This document shows, one piece after another, positions 1 to 7,535 of a stretch of DNA of 9,046 nucleotides. The notes beneath the pieces are model-generated. The model was not told where the DNA came from and made no database searches. It saw only the letters and a program-made list of their open reading frames with translations. This stretch comes from Prevotellaceae bacterium. Its GTDB lineage: Bacteria; Bacteroidota; Bacteroidia; Bacteroidales; UBA932. The translations under genes were made by a program, and so were the position numbers. The stretch spans positions 1 to 9,046 of the forward strand of contig JAISSE010000058.1 of the NCBI GenBank assembly GCA_031273285.1, in the 5' to 3' direction. Numbering within the stretch: position 1 is the first letter of the stretch; every line of letters begins with the position of its first letter.

Positions 1-78
1 CCGCAGTCGCCGCAAAGCATCTGGTGGCTGTCGGACTGTATCAGGATAGGATTCAGAGTGGTTTGCGAAACGGAATAA
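1..78 (+). CDS. C-terminal end of a probable FGE-sulfatase (SUMF1-like) domain protein, partial
   Basis: Frame 1 is open from the left edge to a TAA at 76-78 and gives 25 residues. They include SIWWLSD followed by IGFRVV. A Trp-Trp-x-(S/T)-D stretch followed a few residues later by GFRVV is the usual end of formylglycine-generating-enzyme/SUMF1-type domains, where it forms the last strand of the fold. In this family the domain either oxidises a sulfatase cysteine to formylglycine or serves as a non-catalytic fold in secreted and lipoprotein contexts. The catalytic cysteines would lie upstream of the window, so activity cannot be judged. The start codon and most of the gene are missing. No terminator hairpin with a T-run follows. 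The identification rests on a short tail only and is moderately sure. Confidence 0.6.
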   Translation, partial: PQSPQSIWWLSDCIRIGFRVVCETE

Positions 79-106
79 GCATGCGACAAAATTAATCAAA
101 AGCCAC

Positions 107-130
107 AGAGACGCGGCGCGCCGTGTCTCT
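107..130. repeat. 24-base GC-rich intergenic palindrome
   Basis: The two 12-base halves are reverse complements, with eleven Watson-Crick pairs and one G-T pair (113/124). The arms begin AGAGAC and end GTCTCT, and the centre is GGCGCGCC at 115-122. It lies 28 bases after the preceding stop codon, in an otherwise A/T-leaning spacer. No T-run follows on either strand, so an ordinary intrinsic terminator is unlikely. Palindromes with GAGACG...CGTCTC arms are, as I recall, dispersed in many copies in Bacteroidota and some cyanobacterial genomes, like REP or small palindromic elements. That link is inference. Only one copy is present in this window. Confidence 0.6.
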
Positions 131-256
131 ACAATGTCGATGACGCAGCAGCGGCGATAATTGTTCCGGCATTTTCAATTTTTGGAGAGTTCATTTTGTT
201 TTTATGACAGCCATAGGAAACAAAGGAGAGCCTCTGAGTGGAGAGCGGACGGGATA

Positions 257-289
257 TTTACCGTTTCTCAAAAAAAATTTGTACCTTTG
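257..289 (+). promoter_or_regulatory. Probable Bacteroidota-type promoter for the ATPase-nuclease gene
   Basis: TACCTTTG at 282-289 matches the phylum's -7 consensus TAnnTTTG exactly. The best -33 candidate is the imperfect TTTA at 257-260, 21 bases upstream. Transcription would start near 295, leaving a leader of about a dozen bases before the ATG at 308. This supports 308 as the start codon rather than the upstream in-frame TTG at 161, which lies before the promoter. Confidence 0.6.
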
Positions 290-307
290 TTCCCAAAAAA
301 TAAAGTT

Positions 308-1882
308 ATGAATTGGAAAGAACGTAGAGAATTGCCTGTGGGCATACAGGATTTTGAAAAACTTCGTACAGAAAATTGTGTTTACGTGGACAAAACGGAG
401 TACATTTATCGCCTGACAAGAATTGGGAAGCCTTATTTTCTTGGTCGTCCGCGCCGTTTCGGCAAAAGCCTTTTGATATCGACCCTCAAAGCCTATTTTC
501 TCGGCAAAAAAGAACTCTTCGAAGGACTTGCTCTGGCGGAATTAGAAAAGGACTGGGTGGAATATCCCGTATTTCATTTTGATTTTACTTTGGGCAAATA
601 CGACAGTATGCTATCCTTTGAATCTGCATTAGACACCAATCTTCGCAGAATAGAAGAACAATGGGGACGGAATGTTTTGGAAACAACAGCTGAAGCGCGC
701 TTTTCGGGACTTATTCGCCGCGTTTATACACAGACCGGCAAAAGAGTAGTTGTGCTTATCGACGAATACGATAAACCTCTGATAAGTACAATGGAAGACG
801 CCACACTTAACAAGGCTATTCGTGAAAACTTGAAGGGCTTCTATGGACTGCTCAAAGGCTCCGACCAATATTTGCGCTTCGTGATGCTGACAGGCGTTAC
901 CAAATTCTCGAAAGTGAGTGTATTCAGCGACTTGAATCAACTTGTGGACATTAGTTTAATGGAAGAATATGCGGGTATCTGCGGTATTTCCGAATCGGAA
1001 TTAGTCAATAATTTTGAGCCGGAAATCCAGGCGCTTGCCGAAAAACGAAATATGACCCGCGAAACGGCGCTTGCAGAACTGCAAAAACGTTACAACGGTT
1101 ATCATTTTTCCGAAAACAGCGAGGGTGTCTATAACCCTTTCAGTCTGTTGAACACTTTCTTTAGCCTGACGCTTCGTTATTACTGGTTTGAATCCGGTAC
1201 TCCCACTTTTCTGATCAATCTGATTAAACAGGTGGATTTTGACATCAGGAAATTTGCCGGCGATATTCGCATTAATGCCCGTTCAATTGCCGACTATCGT
1301 ACAGACAACACCGACCCCGTGCCGATTCTTTACCAAACCGGTTATCTGACCATAAAAGGCTATGACCAACAACTTGACGAGTATATTCTGGGACTGCCCA
1401 ATGAGGAAGTGAAATATGCTTTTCTGGCGGAGTTACTCCCTGTCTACATCAACAAACAGGGGAAACAACGAGATTTTTCTGCGGGGGAATTTATTCGGGA
1501 ATTAAGATCCGGCGAGGTGGACGCCTTTATGGAACGTATTCGCGCCTTATTCGGTTATATGCCTTACGAATTGAACGATAAAAGCGAACGGCATTATCAG
1601 TCCGTCTTTTTCCTGATATTTACTATGATGGGACAATTTATTCAGACGGAGGTACGTAGCGCTCGCGGCAGAGCCGACGCCGTAGTAATTCTGCCGGATA
1701 CGGTATATGTCTTTGAATTTAAAATCACCGGCAACGGCACTGCGGAAGAAGCTCTGCAACAGATAGATGACAAAGGCTATCTCATTCCCTACAGCGTCGG
1801 ACAACGCAAAACAGTCAAAATCGGAGCGGAATTTGACCCCGCCGAACGAACGCTGAAACGGTGGCTAATAAAATTCGATTAA
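308..1882 (+). CDS. AAA-ATPase-like / PD-(D/E)XK nuclease superfamily protein (DUF1703 type)
   Basis: This 524-residue protein has an N-terminal P-loop ATPase domain and a C-terminal nuclease-like domain. Visible motifs are Walker A GRPRRFGKS (46-54), Walker B VVVLIDEYDKP (147-157), and LTGVTKFS (194-201), which is typical of the family. At the C-terminus are GRADAVV (454-460, Asp457), FEFK (469-472, Glu470 and Lys472), and a Gln/Tyr pair in QQIDDKGY (484-491). The D...ExK core of the PD-(D/E)XK fold is therefore intact. The length is typical of the family, which is often present in many copies per Bacteroidota genome. Its biological role is not established; links to mobile elements or defence are only proposals. 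The ATG at 308 was chosen because the sequence NWKERRELPVGIQDF right after it is the conserved family start, and because a promoter lies at 282-289. The in-frame extension to TTG 161 looks non-coding. No partner gene is adjacent and no terminator is evident. Confidence 0.9.
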   Translation: MNWKERRELPVGIQDFEKLRTENCVYVDKTEYIYRLTRIGKPYFLGRPRRFGKSLLISTLKAYFLGKKELFEGLALAELEKDWVEYPVFHFDFTLGKYDSMLSFESALDTNLRRIEEQWGRNVLETTAEARFSGLIRRVYTQTGKRVVVLIDEYDKPLISTMEDATLNKAIRENLKGFYGLLKGSDQYLRFVMLTGVTKFSKVSVFSDLNQLVDISLMEEYAGICGISESELVNNFEPEIQALAEKRNMTRETALAELQKRYNGYHFSENSEGVYNPFSLLNTFFSLTLRYYWFESGTPTFLINLIKQVDFDIRKFAGDIRINARSIADYRTDNTDPVPILYQTGYLTIKGYDQQLDEYILGLPNEEVKYAFLAELLPVYINKQGKQRDFSAGEFIRELRSGEVDAFMERIRALFGYMPYELNDKSERHYQSVFFLIFTMMGQFIQTEVRSARGRADAVVILPDTVYVFEFKITGNGTAEEALQQIDDKGYLIPYSVGQRKTVKIGAEFDPAERTLKRWLIKFD

Positions 1883-2036
1883 TTCGGTGATAAAGCCCAT
1901 CGTGTTAATTGTAAATTATACAAAAATTCTTGAAGTTTAGGGCAATTTTCAGTCCGAAATATCATATTTTCGATTCCCCGGTCAGGCGAAATTTGTGAAT
2001 TTTTAGTTTGCGTAATGAAAGTTCCATGTTTTTTAT

Positions 2037-2044
2037 TAAGTTTG
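2037..2044 (+). promoter_or_regulatory. Candidate -7 box for the lipoprotein-mutS transcript
   Basis: TAAGTTTG fits TAnnTTTG and lies 58 bases before the ATG at 2103. The nearest upstream TTTG (2007-2010) is 26 bases away, too far for a normal -33 element, so the call depends on the -7 box alone. The rest of the 220-base spacer (1883-2102) is A/T-rich. I see no gene in it and no convincing terminator for the upstream ATPase gene. Confidence 0.35.
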
Positions 2045-2055
2045 TAACTGTAAAT

Positions 2056-2076
2056 TTTCGACTTCATTTGTCGAAA
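2056..2076 (+). repeat. Inverted repeat in the lipoprotein leader
   Basis: TTTCGAC (2056-2062) and GTCGAAA (2070-2076) form a perfect 7-bp stem with a 7-base loop. The repeat sits just downstream of the start point expected from the -7 box at 2037-2044, so it would fold at the extreme 5' end of the mRNA. It could be an mRNA-stabilising leader hairpin or an operator. No long T-run follows, so a terminator is unlikely. Confidence 0.4.
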
Positions 2077-2102
2077 TGATTTAATATACAAACTATTAAT
2101 AC

Positions 2103-3257
2103 ATGAAAATAAAATTATTATTTGCCTGTTTTGTCGGTTTGATGCTGTTTGTTTCGTGCGGAAACAATGCTGTTACGATAAATGGTAATGTCGCAAATGC
2201 CGAAAACGAACTATTGGAATTGTCCGTAAATGCGACACCGAAAAAAACGATAGACACGGTGCGGCTCGATGCTTCGGGAAAATTTTCCTTCAAGTATGAT
2301 TTCAAGAAAAATACTTTTCCGATATTTTTTACTTTGTCGATATCCGACAAACCGTTAGCCTCACTGTTGCTGGAGCCGGGCGAGAAAGTAACTATCGAAA
2401 CCGATATGAAAAATCCCGCGGCATACACGGTTTCCGGTTCGGAAGGCTCGCAGTTGCTCAAAGAGCTTAATGACAAAATGTTAAAGACAACAATTTCCGT
2501 CGATTCGCTTGTCAACGTCCTGACCAAGTTTGAAAATACGCCCGAATACGAGGAAGAATCCCAGAGAATAAGCCGGGAGTTAGCCGCCATATTTACAAAG
2601 CACAAAAGGAGTTTGATACAGTTCGTGGTAAAAAACAATAAATCGTATGCGGCTTTCACTGCTATTTATCAGATATTACCCAACGGGATAGGCGTTTTCG
2701 GAAAAGAAAGCGACGCATTGTATTTCGGATTACTTGCCGATTCGCTGGAAAAAAAATACCCCCGTTCGCCTTATGTCCTGCAACTGCGCGACGACTATAA
2801 CCGCCTGATTAACACAAGCGCCATCCGGAATTTAATCAATAATGCCGAGGAAGCAACAATTCCCGACATTAAATTGCCCGATGCAACGGGAAAACAAGTG
2901 TCGCTGTTGAGCCTGAAAGGCAAGGTTATACTGTTGAATTTCTGGTCGTCCAAAGACAAAGTTACAGCGATGAACAATAATGATTTGTTGCCGATATACG
3001 AGAAATATAAATCCGAAGGATTTGAAATTTATCAGATATCTTTGGACGAAGACAGGGATAGCTGGTTGCAAACAATTAATATTCAGAAATTACCATGGAT
3101 AAATGTCTGCGATTTCAGAGGACAGAAAACTTATCCCCTCAAACTCTACAATGTAACAAAACTGCCTGCAAATTATCTGATTAACAGAAATTGCGAAATC
3201 GTAGGCAAAGATTTGTTCGTGGAAAAACTGGAAGAAAAAATAAAGGAAAATCTTTAA
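2103..3257 (+). CDS. DUF4369/thioredoxin-like lipoprotein lacking the CXXC motif
   Basis: The 384-residue protein starts with a short signal peptide ending in the lipobox-like LFVSC (Cys19), so it is expected to be lipidated and envelope-anchored, facing the periplasm. Residues about 22-110 resemble the DUF4369 beta-rich domain that precedes many Bacteroidota TlpA/ResA-type oxidoreductases. About 120-240 is a helical linker, and 252-384 is a thioredoxin-like (AhpC/TSA-Redoxin) domain. The domain framework is clear: [25 protein letters not shown], and a cis-Pro segment LPANYLIN around Pro355. Where active members read FWASWCGPC, this protein reads FWSSKDKVT (280-288), with Asp285 and Thr288 replacing both cysteines. 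Cys336 and Cys364 remain but are not in a CXXC. Classical disulfide exchange is therefore unlikely, and a binding or structural role is inferred. The stop is 17 bases before mutS, suggesting cotranscription. Confidence 0.88.
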   Translation: MKIKLLFACFVGLMLFVSCGNNAVTINGNVANAENELLELSVNATPKKTIDTVRLDASGKFSFKYDFKKNTFPIFFTLSISDKPLASLLLEPGEKVTIETDMKNPAAYTVSGSEGSQLLKELNDKMLKTTISVDSLVNVLTKFENTPEYEEESQRISRELAAIFTKHKRSLIQFVVKNNKSYAAFTAIYQILPNGIGVFGKESDALYFGLLADSLEKKYPRSPYVLQLRDDYNRLINTSAIRNLINNAEEATIPDIKLPDATGKQVSLLSLKGKVILLNFWSSKDKVTAMNNNDLLPIYEKYKSEGFEIYQISLDEDRDSWLQTINIQKLPWINVCDFRGQKTYPLKLYNVTKLPANYLINRNCEIVGKDLFVEKLEEKIKENL

Positions 3258-3274
3258 GAAATAAAATAAATACA

Positions 3275-5884
3275 ATGTCGAAGAATGAGGGAAACAGGGT
3301 AGCGGAGACCCCACTGATGAGGCAATATTACGGGGTAAAGGCGAAACATCCCGATGCTCTGCTGCTTTTCAGAGTGGGTGATTTCTACGAAACTTTTGGC
3401 GAAGATGCGATTACAACCAGTGATATACTTGGTATTACACTGACAAGAAGAGCGAACGGGACGGGACATATCGAGCTTGCCGGTTTTCCCTATCACGCAT
3501 TGGATACGTATCTTCCGAAACTTGTCAGAGCAGGTCAGCGGGTAGCAATCTGCGACCAGCTGGAAGATCCGAAATTGACCAAAAATATCGTCAAAAGAGG
3601 TATCACGGAACTGGTTACACCCGGAGTATCTTTCAACAGCAATGTTCTGGAACACAGGGAAAACAATTTTCTTGCCTGCGTACACATCGACAAGACTTCC
3701 ATCGGCGTTGCTTTTCTTGACATTTCTACCGGCGAATTTTACGTAGCCGAAGGAACGTCGAGTTATATTGATAAACTGCTGGGTAACTTTATGCCAAAGG
3801 AAATTCTTTTTCAGAAAGGAAAAGAATCAATATTTAATGAATATTTCGGGCAAAAATATTATACCTACAAAGTTGATGAATGGTTTTTTGTTGCGGATTC
3901 CGCAAAGGAAAAACTGTTGCAGCAGTTTCAGACAACGTCGCTTAAAGGGTTTGGAGTCGATAGTTTGATTAACGGGCAGATAGCGGCGGGCGCTATTTTA
4001 TATTATCTCGAACTCACTCAGCATAACCGGCTTGCGCACATATCATCCATCTCAAGAATCGAAGAAGAGCGCTATGTCTGGCTTGACAAATTCACTATCC
4101 GGAATCTTGAGCTGTTCGGTTCGCAGAACGAGAATGCCAAAACACTGCTGAGTGTAGTGGATAAAACAATATCTCCCATGGGAGCGCGCCTGCTGAAGCG
4201 CTGGATTGCCCTGCCGCTGAAAGAGGTGAAAACGGTGAACGACCGTCTGGACGTGGTCGACTATTTCATACAACATCCGGAAATAAAGGAAATTATACGA
4301 AGTAAAATATTCGAAATAGGAGATATTGAACGTATCATATCAAGGACGTCTGTCGGTAAAGTTACGCCTAAAGAGGTGGTACAGCTGAAGATAGCTCTGC
4401 AAGCCTGCATACCGATAAAAAATACCTGCCTTGCCGCCGACAATGAAATATTGCAGCAAATCGGCGACAGGTTAAATCCCTGTGCCGCCATATGCGAAAA
4501 GATAGAGAAGGAGATTGTCTCCGAGCCGGGTCAGATAAGCAAAGGATGTGTTATTGCAGAGGGAGTTAATACTGAATTGGACTATCTGCGGGAAATCTCC
4601 GTAAAAAGCAAGGAAGTTCTTGCCGGAATACTGCAGCGGGAAATCGAAAATACCGGAATAACCTCTCTTAAAATAAATTTCAACAATGTTTTCGGATATT
4701 ACATCGAGGTACGAAATACTCACAAGGATAAAGTGCCTCACGAATGGATCAGGAAACAGACTTTGGTGGGCGCGGAACGCTATATCACCGAAGAATTGAA
4801 ACAGTACGAAGAAAAAATATTAGGCGCCGAAGAACAGATACTTATCCTCGAACAGCAAATTTACAACGATTTGATAACGGTATTGATGGACTATGTCGCA
4901 CCCGTTCAGCTGAATGCAACCCTCGTCGCTCAGTTGGACTGCCTGCTCTCTTTTGCCGAACTTGCCTCAACCTCAGGCTATTGCAAACCTGTTATCAACA
5001 ACGAGCATGTGATTGACATAAAGCAGGGAAGGCATCCCGTTGTGGAAAAACTGCTGCCTCCGGGAGAAGACTATATTGCAAACGACCTGTTTTTAGACCG
5101 GGACAATCAACAGATTATGATAATCACAGGACCCAACATGTCCGGTAAATCCGCCATTCTAAGGCAAACGGCTTTGATTGTACTTTTGGCGCAGACGGGC
5201 TGTTTCGTTCCTGCCGAATCGGCTACCATAGGAATTGTAGACAAGATATTTACACGGGTGGGCGCGTCGGACAATCTTTCGCAGGGCGAATCGACTTTCA
5301 TGGTGGAAATGAACGAAGCGGCAAGTATTCTGAACAATCTGTCGGACAGAAGCCTGATATTGCTGGACGAAATAGGAAGAGGAACAAGCACTTACGACGG
5401 TATTTCGATTGCATGGGCTTTGGTCGAGTATATTCACGAACACCCCACGGCAAAGGCTAAAACGCTGTTTGCCACACATTATCATGAACTGAACGAAATG
5501 GAAAATTCTTTTGCAAGGATAAAAAACTATAATGTTACGGTGAAAGAATTGAACAGCAAGGTGATATTCCTTCGTAAACTTATGCCGGGAGGTGTGGCGC
5601 ACAGTTTCGGAATACATGTCGCCCGGATGGCGGGTATGCCCAAAAGTGTTGTAACACGCGCCGGAGAGATACTCAAGGAGTTGGAAAAATCTCATAATTC
5701 GCTGGAAAAGCCCGTTGCCGACCTGGCTGCCCGAAGAGAAGGCTATCAGTTGAGTATATTTCAGCTGGATGACCCCGTTCTGAAAGATATAAGAGACAAA
5801 TTGAAGAAAATAGACATTAACAACCTCACGCCTGTGGATGCATTGAACAAACTCAATGAAATCAAAAGGATAACGGGGCTTTGA
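3275..5884 (+). CDS. mutS: DNA mismatch repair protein MutS
   Basis: This 869-residue protein is the mismatch sensor of methyl-independent and methyl-directed repair alike. It binds mispairs as a dimer, exchanges ADP for ATP and recruits MutL. Domain I carries the mismatch-reading GDFYETF with Phe37 and Glu39. The connector, lever and clamp domains follow to about residue 560. The ABC-type ATPase domain has Walker A GPNMSGKS (619-626), [12 protein letters not shown] (signature region), Walker B LILLDE (Asp698, Glu699) followed by GRGTSTYDG, and the ATHYHEL switch. Near the C-terminus QLSIF (825-829) fits a beta-clamp-binding motif. Length is normal for MutS1. The ATG at 3275 was chosen because family homology begins with the following [16 protein letters not shown]. 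The longer in-frame reading from 3191 runs inside the lipoprotein gene and looks non-coding. The leader is A/T-rich without a clear Shine-Dalgarno sequence. It probably shares a transcript with the lipoprotein gene upstream and converges on murD downstream. Confidence 0.98.
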   Translation: MSKNEGNRVAETPLMRQYYGVKAKHPDALLLFRVGDFYETFGEDAITTSDILGITLTRRANGTGHIELAGFPYHALDTYLPKLVRAGQRVAICDQLEDPKLTKNIVKRGITELVTPGVSFNSNVLEHRENNFLACVHIDKTSIGVAFLDISTGEFYVAEGTSSYIDKLLGNFMPKEILFQKGKESIFNEYFGQKYYTYKVDEWFFVADSAKEKLLQQFQTTSLKGFGVDSLINGQIAAGAILYYLELTQHNRLAHISSISRIEEERYVWLDKFTIRNLELFGSQNENAKTLLSVVDKTISPMGARLLKRWIALPLKEVKTVNDRLDVVDYFIQHPEIKEIIRSKIFEIGDIERIISRTSVGKVTPKEVVQLKIALQACIPIKNTCLAADNEILQQIGDRLNPCAAICEKIEKEIVSEPGQISKGCVIAEGVNTELDYLREISVKSKEVLAGILQREIENTGITSLKINFNNVFGYYIEVRNTHKDKVPHEWIRKQTLVGAERYITEELKQYEEKILGAEEQILILEQQIYNDLITVLMDYVAPVQLNATLVAQLDCLLSFAELASTSGYCKPVINNEHVIDIKQGRHPVVEKLLPPGEDYIANDLFLDRDNQQIMIITGPNMSGKSAILRQTALIVLLAQTGCFVPAESATIGIVDKIFTRVGASDNLSQGESTFMVEMNEAASILNNLSDRSLILLDEIGRGTSTYDGISIAWALVEYIHEHPTAKAKTLFATHYHELNEMENSFARIKNYNVTVKELNSKVIFLRKLMPGGVAHSFGIHVARMAGMPKSVVTRAGEILKELEKSHNSLEKPVADLAARREGYQLSIFQLDDPVLKDIRDKLKKIDINNLTPVDALNKLNEIKRITGL

Positions 5885-5886
5885 AA

Positions 5887-5932
5887 CTGTCCGTACTGTC
5901 CGTAATTTTTAATTTCTAATTCGTAATTAATT
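5887..5932. repeat. Short tandem repeats at the mutS/murD convergent junction
   Basis: Two kinds of tandem repeat abut. CTGTCCGTA occurs twice in direct succession at 5887-5904. After it, AATT recurs with a 7-base period at 5904, 5911, 5918 and 5925 (roughly AATTnnT), with one further AATT at 5929. The A/T part overlaps the murD 3' end, including its stop codon (5916-5918) and the last four or five codons. No GC-rich hairpin is present, so no intrinsic terminator is visible for either gene. Confidence 0.6.
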
Positions 5933-7262
5933 CTTCCACCGCCTGTTTGAATTGTCTGCCCCGGTCTTCGTAGTTTTCAAACAAATCAAAACTTGCACAT
6001 GCCGGCGACAGCAACACCGTATCGCCCGATTCTCCGATTTCAAAAGCCTTTTCCACAGCTTCTTTTGCCGAGCGGGTTTCCACGATAACGGGAGTCAGAT
6101 TCCCGAAATTATCGAGTATTTTCCTGTTATCGACTCCAAGGCATACGATTGCTTTAACTTTTTCTTTCACAAGCTCATAAAGCGACGAATAGTCGTTGCC
6201 CTTGTCCGTTCCTCCGACAATCCAGACGGTTGGTCCCTGCATGCTTTCCAGCGCGTACCATGCCGAATTGACATTTGTGGCTTTCGAGTCGTTTATAAAC
6301 TCGATTCCGCGTACTTTTTTCACTCTTTCCAAACGATGTTCTATCCCCTTGAAACCCATGAGACTGTCGCGAATGACGGAGTTGTGTATATCCAGTATTT
6401 TTCCGGCTATGGCGGTTGCCATCGAATTGTAAACATTGTGTCTGCCGCTGAGCGACAGTTCGTTGACAAGCATCTCAAATTCGGAATTGTCGTAGCTGGC
6501 AACAAGTTTGTCTTCGACGATATACGCTCCGTTTTTCTCAATCAGTTTCGTTTGAGATATGGGCAATGTCTTGGCTTTCAGGATAATTTTTTTAAGATTT
6601 CCCATTGTAATCTCGTCATCCGAACAAAAGATGAAACAGTCTTCTTTTCGCATGTTTTGGGTTATCTTGAATTTTGAGTTGATATAGTTCTGAAAATTAT
6701 ACTCGTAACGGTCGAGATGGTCGGGAGTTATGTTGAGCAGCACGGCGATATCCGCTTTAAAATCGTACATGTCGTCCAATTGAAAACTGCTAAGTTCCAG
6801 CACATAATAATCGAAATTTTCGGTAACAACCTGATAGGCATAGCTTTTACCGATATTGCCCGCCAGTCCCACATTCAGTCCTGCATTTTTCAGAAGAAAG
6901 TAGATAAGCGACGCGGTCGTTGTCTTTCCGTTACTTCCTGTGATACAAATCTTTTTGGCATTGCAATAGCGTCCGGCAAATTCAATTTCCGAAATGACGT
7001 GTATGCCCTGCGAACGAATTGTTCTCATGACCGGAACAATTTCGGGGATTCCGGGGCTTTTGATTATTTCGTCCGCGTTGAGAATCAGTTCGGGGGTATG
7101 TCCCCCCTCTTCGAACGGTATTCCGTATTTTTTCAGACAGAATTTACTTTCGGCAGATAAATTTCCGTTATCCGACAGAAACACATCAAATCCCTTTAAC
7201 AGAGCAAGTACCGCCGCACCAACGCCGCTTTCTCCTCCTCCAAGCACTACGATTCGGCTCAT
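5916..7262 (-). CDS. murD: UDP-N-acetylmuramoyl-L-alanine--D-glutamate ligase
   Basis: The 448-residue cytoplasmic enzyme adds D-glutamate to UDP-MurNAc-L-Ala with ATP, the second amino-acid step of peptidoglycan precursor synthesis. The N-terminal Rossmann-like UDP-binding domain begins IVVLGGGESGVG. The central ATPase domain has GSNGKTTT (109-116), LELSSFQLD (155-163) and NITPDHLDRY (177-186). Lys197 in NSKFK is the likely carbamylated lysine. LSGRHNVYN (271-279) and EHRLE (308-312) follow. The C-terminal glutamate-binding domain shows NDSKATN (324-330) and SPACASFD...ENYEDRG (419-435). All Mur-ligase landmarks are intact and the length is normal. The ATG at 7260-7262 directly precedes the glycine-rich loop, as expected. 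MurD is usually encoded in the division and cell-wall (dcw) cluster; here it stands alone, convergent to mutS and divergent from rplU. The extreme C-terminus and TAG stop lie inside a 7-base-period A/T repeat. Confidence 0.97.
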   Translation of the reverse strand: MSRIVVLGGGESGVGAAVLALLKGFDVFLSDNGNLSAESKFCLKKYGIPFEEGGHTPELILNADEIIKSPGIPEIVPVMRTIRSQGIHVISEIEFAGRYCNAKKICITGSNGKTTTASLIYFLLKNAGLNVGLAGNIGKSYAYQVVTENFDYYVLELSSFQLDDMYDFKADIAVLLNITPDHLDRYEYNFQNYINSKFKITQNMRKEDCFIFCSDDEITMGNLKKIILKAKTLPISQTKLIEKNGAYIVEDKLVASYDNSEFEMLVNELSLSGRHNVYNSMATAIAGKILDIHNSVIRDSLMGFKGIEHRLERVKKVRGIEFINDSKATNVNSAWYALESMQGPTVWIVGGTDKGNDYSSLYELVKEKVKAIVCLGVDNRKILDNFGNLTPVIVETRSAKEAVEKAFEIGESGDTVLLSPACASFDLFENYEDRGRQFKQAVEELITN

Positions 7263-7284
7263 TTTGACAGTATTAAAAATCGTG

Positions 7285-7319
7285 CGAAAGTAATAATTTT
7301 TTTTTATTTATCGTGCAAA
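7285..7319 (-). promoter_or_regulatory. Candidate promoter for murD
   Basis: On the minus strand TACTTTCG (7292-7285) resembles the -7 consensus TAnnTTTG with one mismatch. A TTTG at 7319-7316 lies 23 bases upstream, slightly longer than the usual 19-21. Transcription would start about 15 bases before the murD ATG. The position and divergence from rplU make a promoter here necessary, but the exact boxes are tentative. Confidence 0.45.
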
Positions 7320-7332
7320 AAGCAATAAATCG

Positions 7333-7377
7333 GTCGAAAAGGAGCCGAATCGGACGGATTTTTACTGTTTTTTCGAC
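7333..7377. repeat. 8-bp inverted repeat in the murD-rplU spacer
   Basis: GTCGAAAA (7333-7340) is the exact reverse complement of TTTTCGAC (7370-7377), with a 29-base interval. The outer position between two divergent promoters would suit either a looped operator or the base of an RNA stem. The A/T-rich composition means chance occurrence is possible. Confidence 0.35.
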
Positions 7378-7451
7378 AAATTTTTCCGTATTTCGATTAA
7401 TCCGACAGCGCTGAGGCAAACATTTTACAATGCATGTATTCAGATATATAC

Positions 7452-7479
7452 CGGATTTTGACCGCTCAAAATCCGTTTT
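7452..7479 (+). terminator. Perfect 10-bp hairpin followed by TTTT; possible intrinsic terminator
   Basis: CGGATTTTGA (7452-7461) and TCAAAATCCG (7466-7475) are exact reverse complements around a CCGC loop, and TTTT follows at 7476-7479. In form this is a short intrinsic terminator reading rightwards. However, no annotated gene on the plus strand ends here: murD runs the other way and rplU starts further right. It may end an unrecognised small RNA, block readthrough into rplU, or be a protein-binding site. The structure itself is certain; the role is not. Confidence 0.45.
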
Positions 7480-7496
7480 GCGGTTCGACCGCGAAA
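7476..7496. repeat. Second hairpin directly upstream of the rplU -33 box
   Basis: TTTTGCGGT (7476-7484) pairs with ACCGCGAAA (7488-7496) over 9 bp, with one T-G pair and a TCG loop. It follows the 7452-7475 hairpin without a gap and shares its T-run, so the two structures could be alternatives or stack in tandem. It ends 8 bases before the rplU -33 element at 7505-7508, a position where a bound regulator could touch RNA polymerase. Confidence 0.45.
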
Positions 7497-7504
7497 CAAA
7501 AATA

Positions 7505-7535
7505 TTTGCAATGTAAAATAATATGCTTATCTTTG
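7505..7535 (+). promoter_or_regulatory. Bacteroidota sigma-factor promoter for rplU-rpmA
   Basis: TTTG at 7505-7508 and TATCTTTG at 7528-7535 match the -33 and -7 consensus elements of the primary sigma factor of this phylum exactly, with an optimal 19-base spacer. The expected start lies near 7541, giving a leader of about 30 bases, A/T-rich and without a Shine-Dalgarno sequence. A match this good is in keeping with strong constitutive ribosomal-protein expression. Confidence 0.85.

Noticed and set aside
161..307. In-frame extension of the ATPase-nuclease gene to a TTG at 161
   Set aside because: The extension lacks family-like sequence and lies upstream of a good promoter box at 282-289. 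The conserved protein start begins right at the ATG at 308, giving the normal family length.
1879..2091. 70-codon minus-strand frame filling the spacer after the ATPase gene
   Set aside because: There is no recognisable family and no promoter box at a sensible place on that strand. The composition matches A/T-rich non-coding DNA and the frame overlaps the leader hairpin.
2096..2659. 187-codon open frame on the minus strand, opposite the lipoprotein gene
   Set aside because: The product is Ser/Phe/Asn-rich without domains, while the opposite strand encodes a coherent signal peptide and two domains.
3191..3274. Longer mutS start inside the lipoprotein gene
   Set aside because: The added 28 residues are a very basic out-of-frame reading of the lipoprotein C-terminus. 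MutS homology starts after the ATG at 3275.
5952..6677. 241-codon open frame on the plus strand, antisense to murD
   Set aside because: It overlaps an unmistakable murD, and its product is Phe/His/Cys-rich and resembles no family. It is a shadow frame.
7452..7496. Adjacent hairpins considered as a riboswitch or ribosomal-protein leader for rplU
   Set aside because: They lie upstream of the very good rplU promoter at 7505-7535, so they would not be part of the rplU mRNA made from it.
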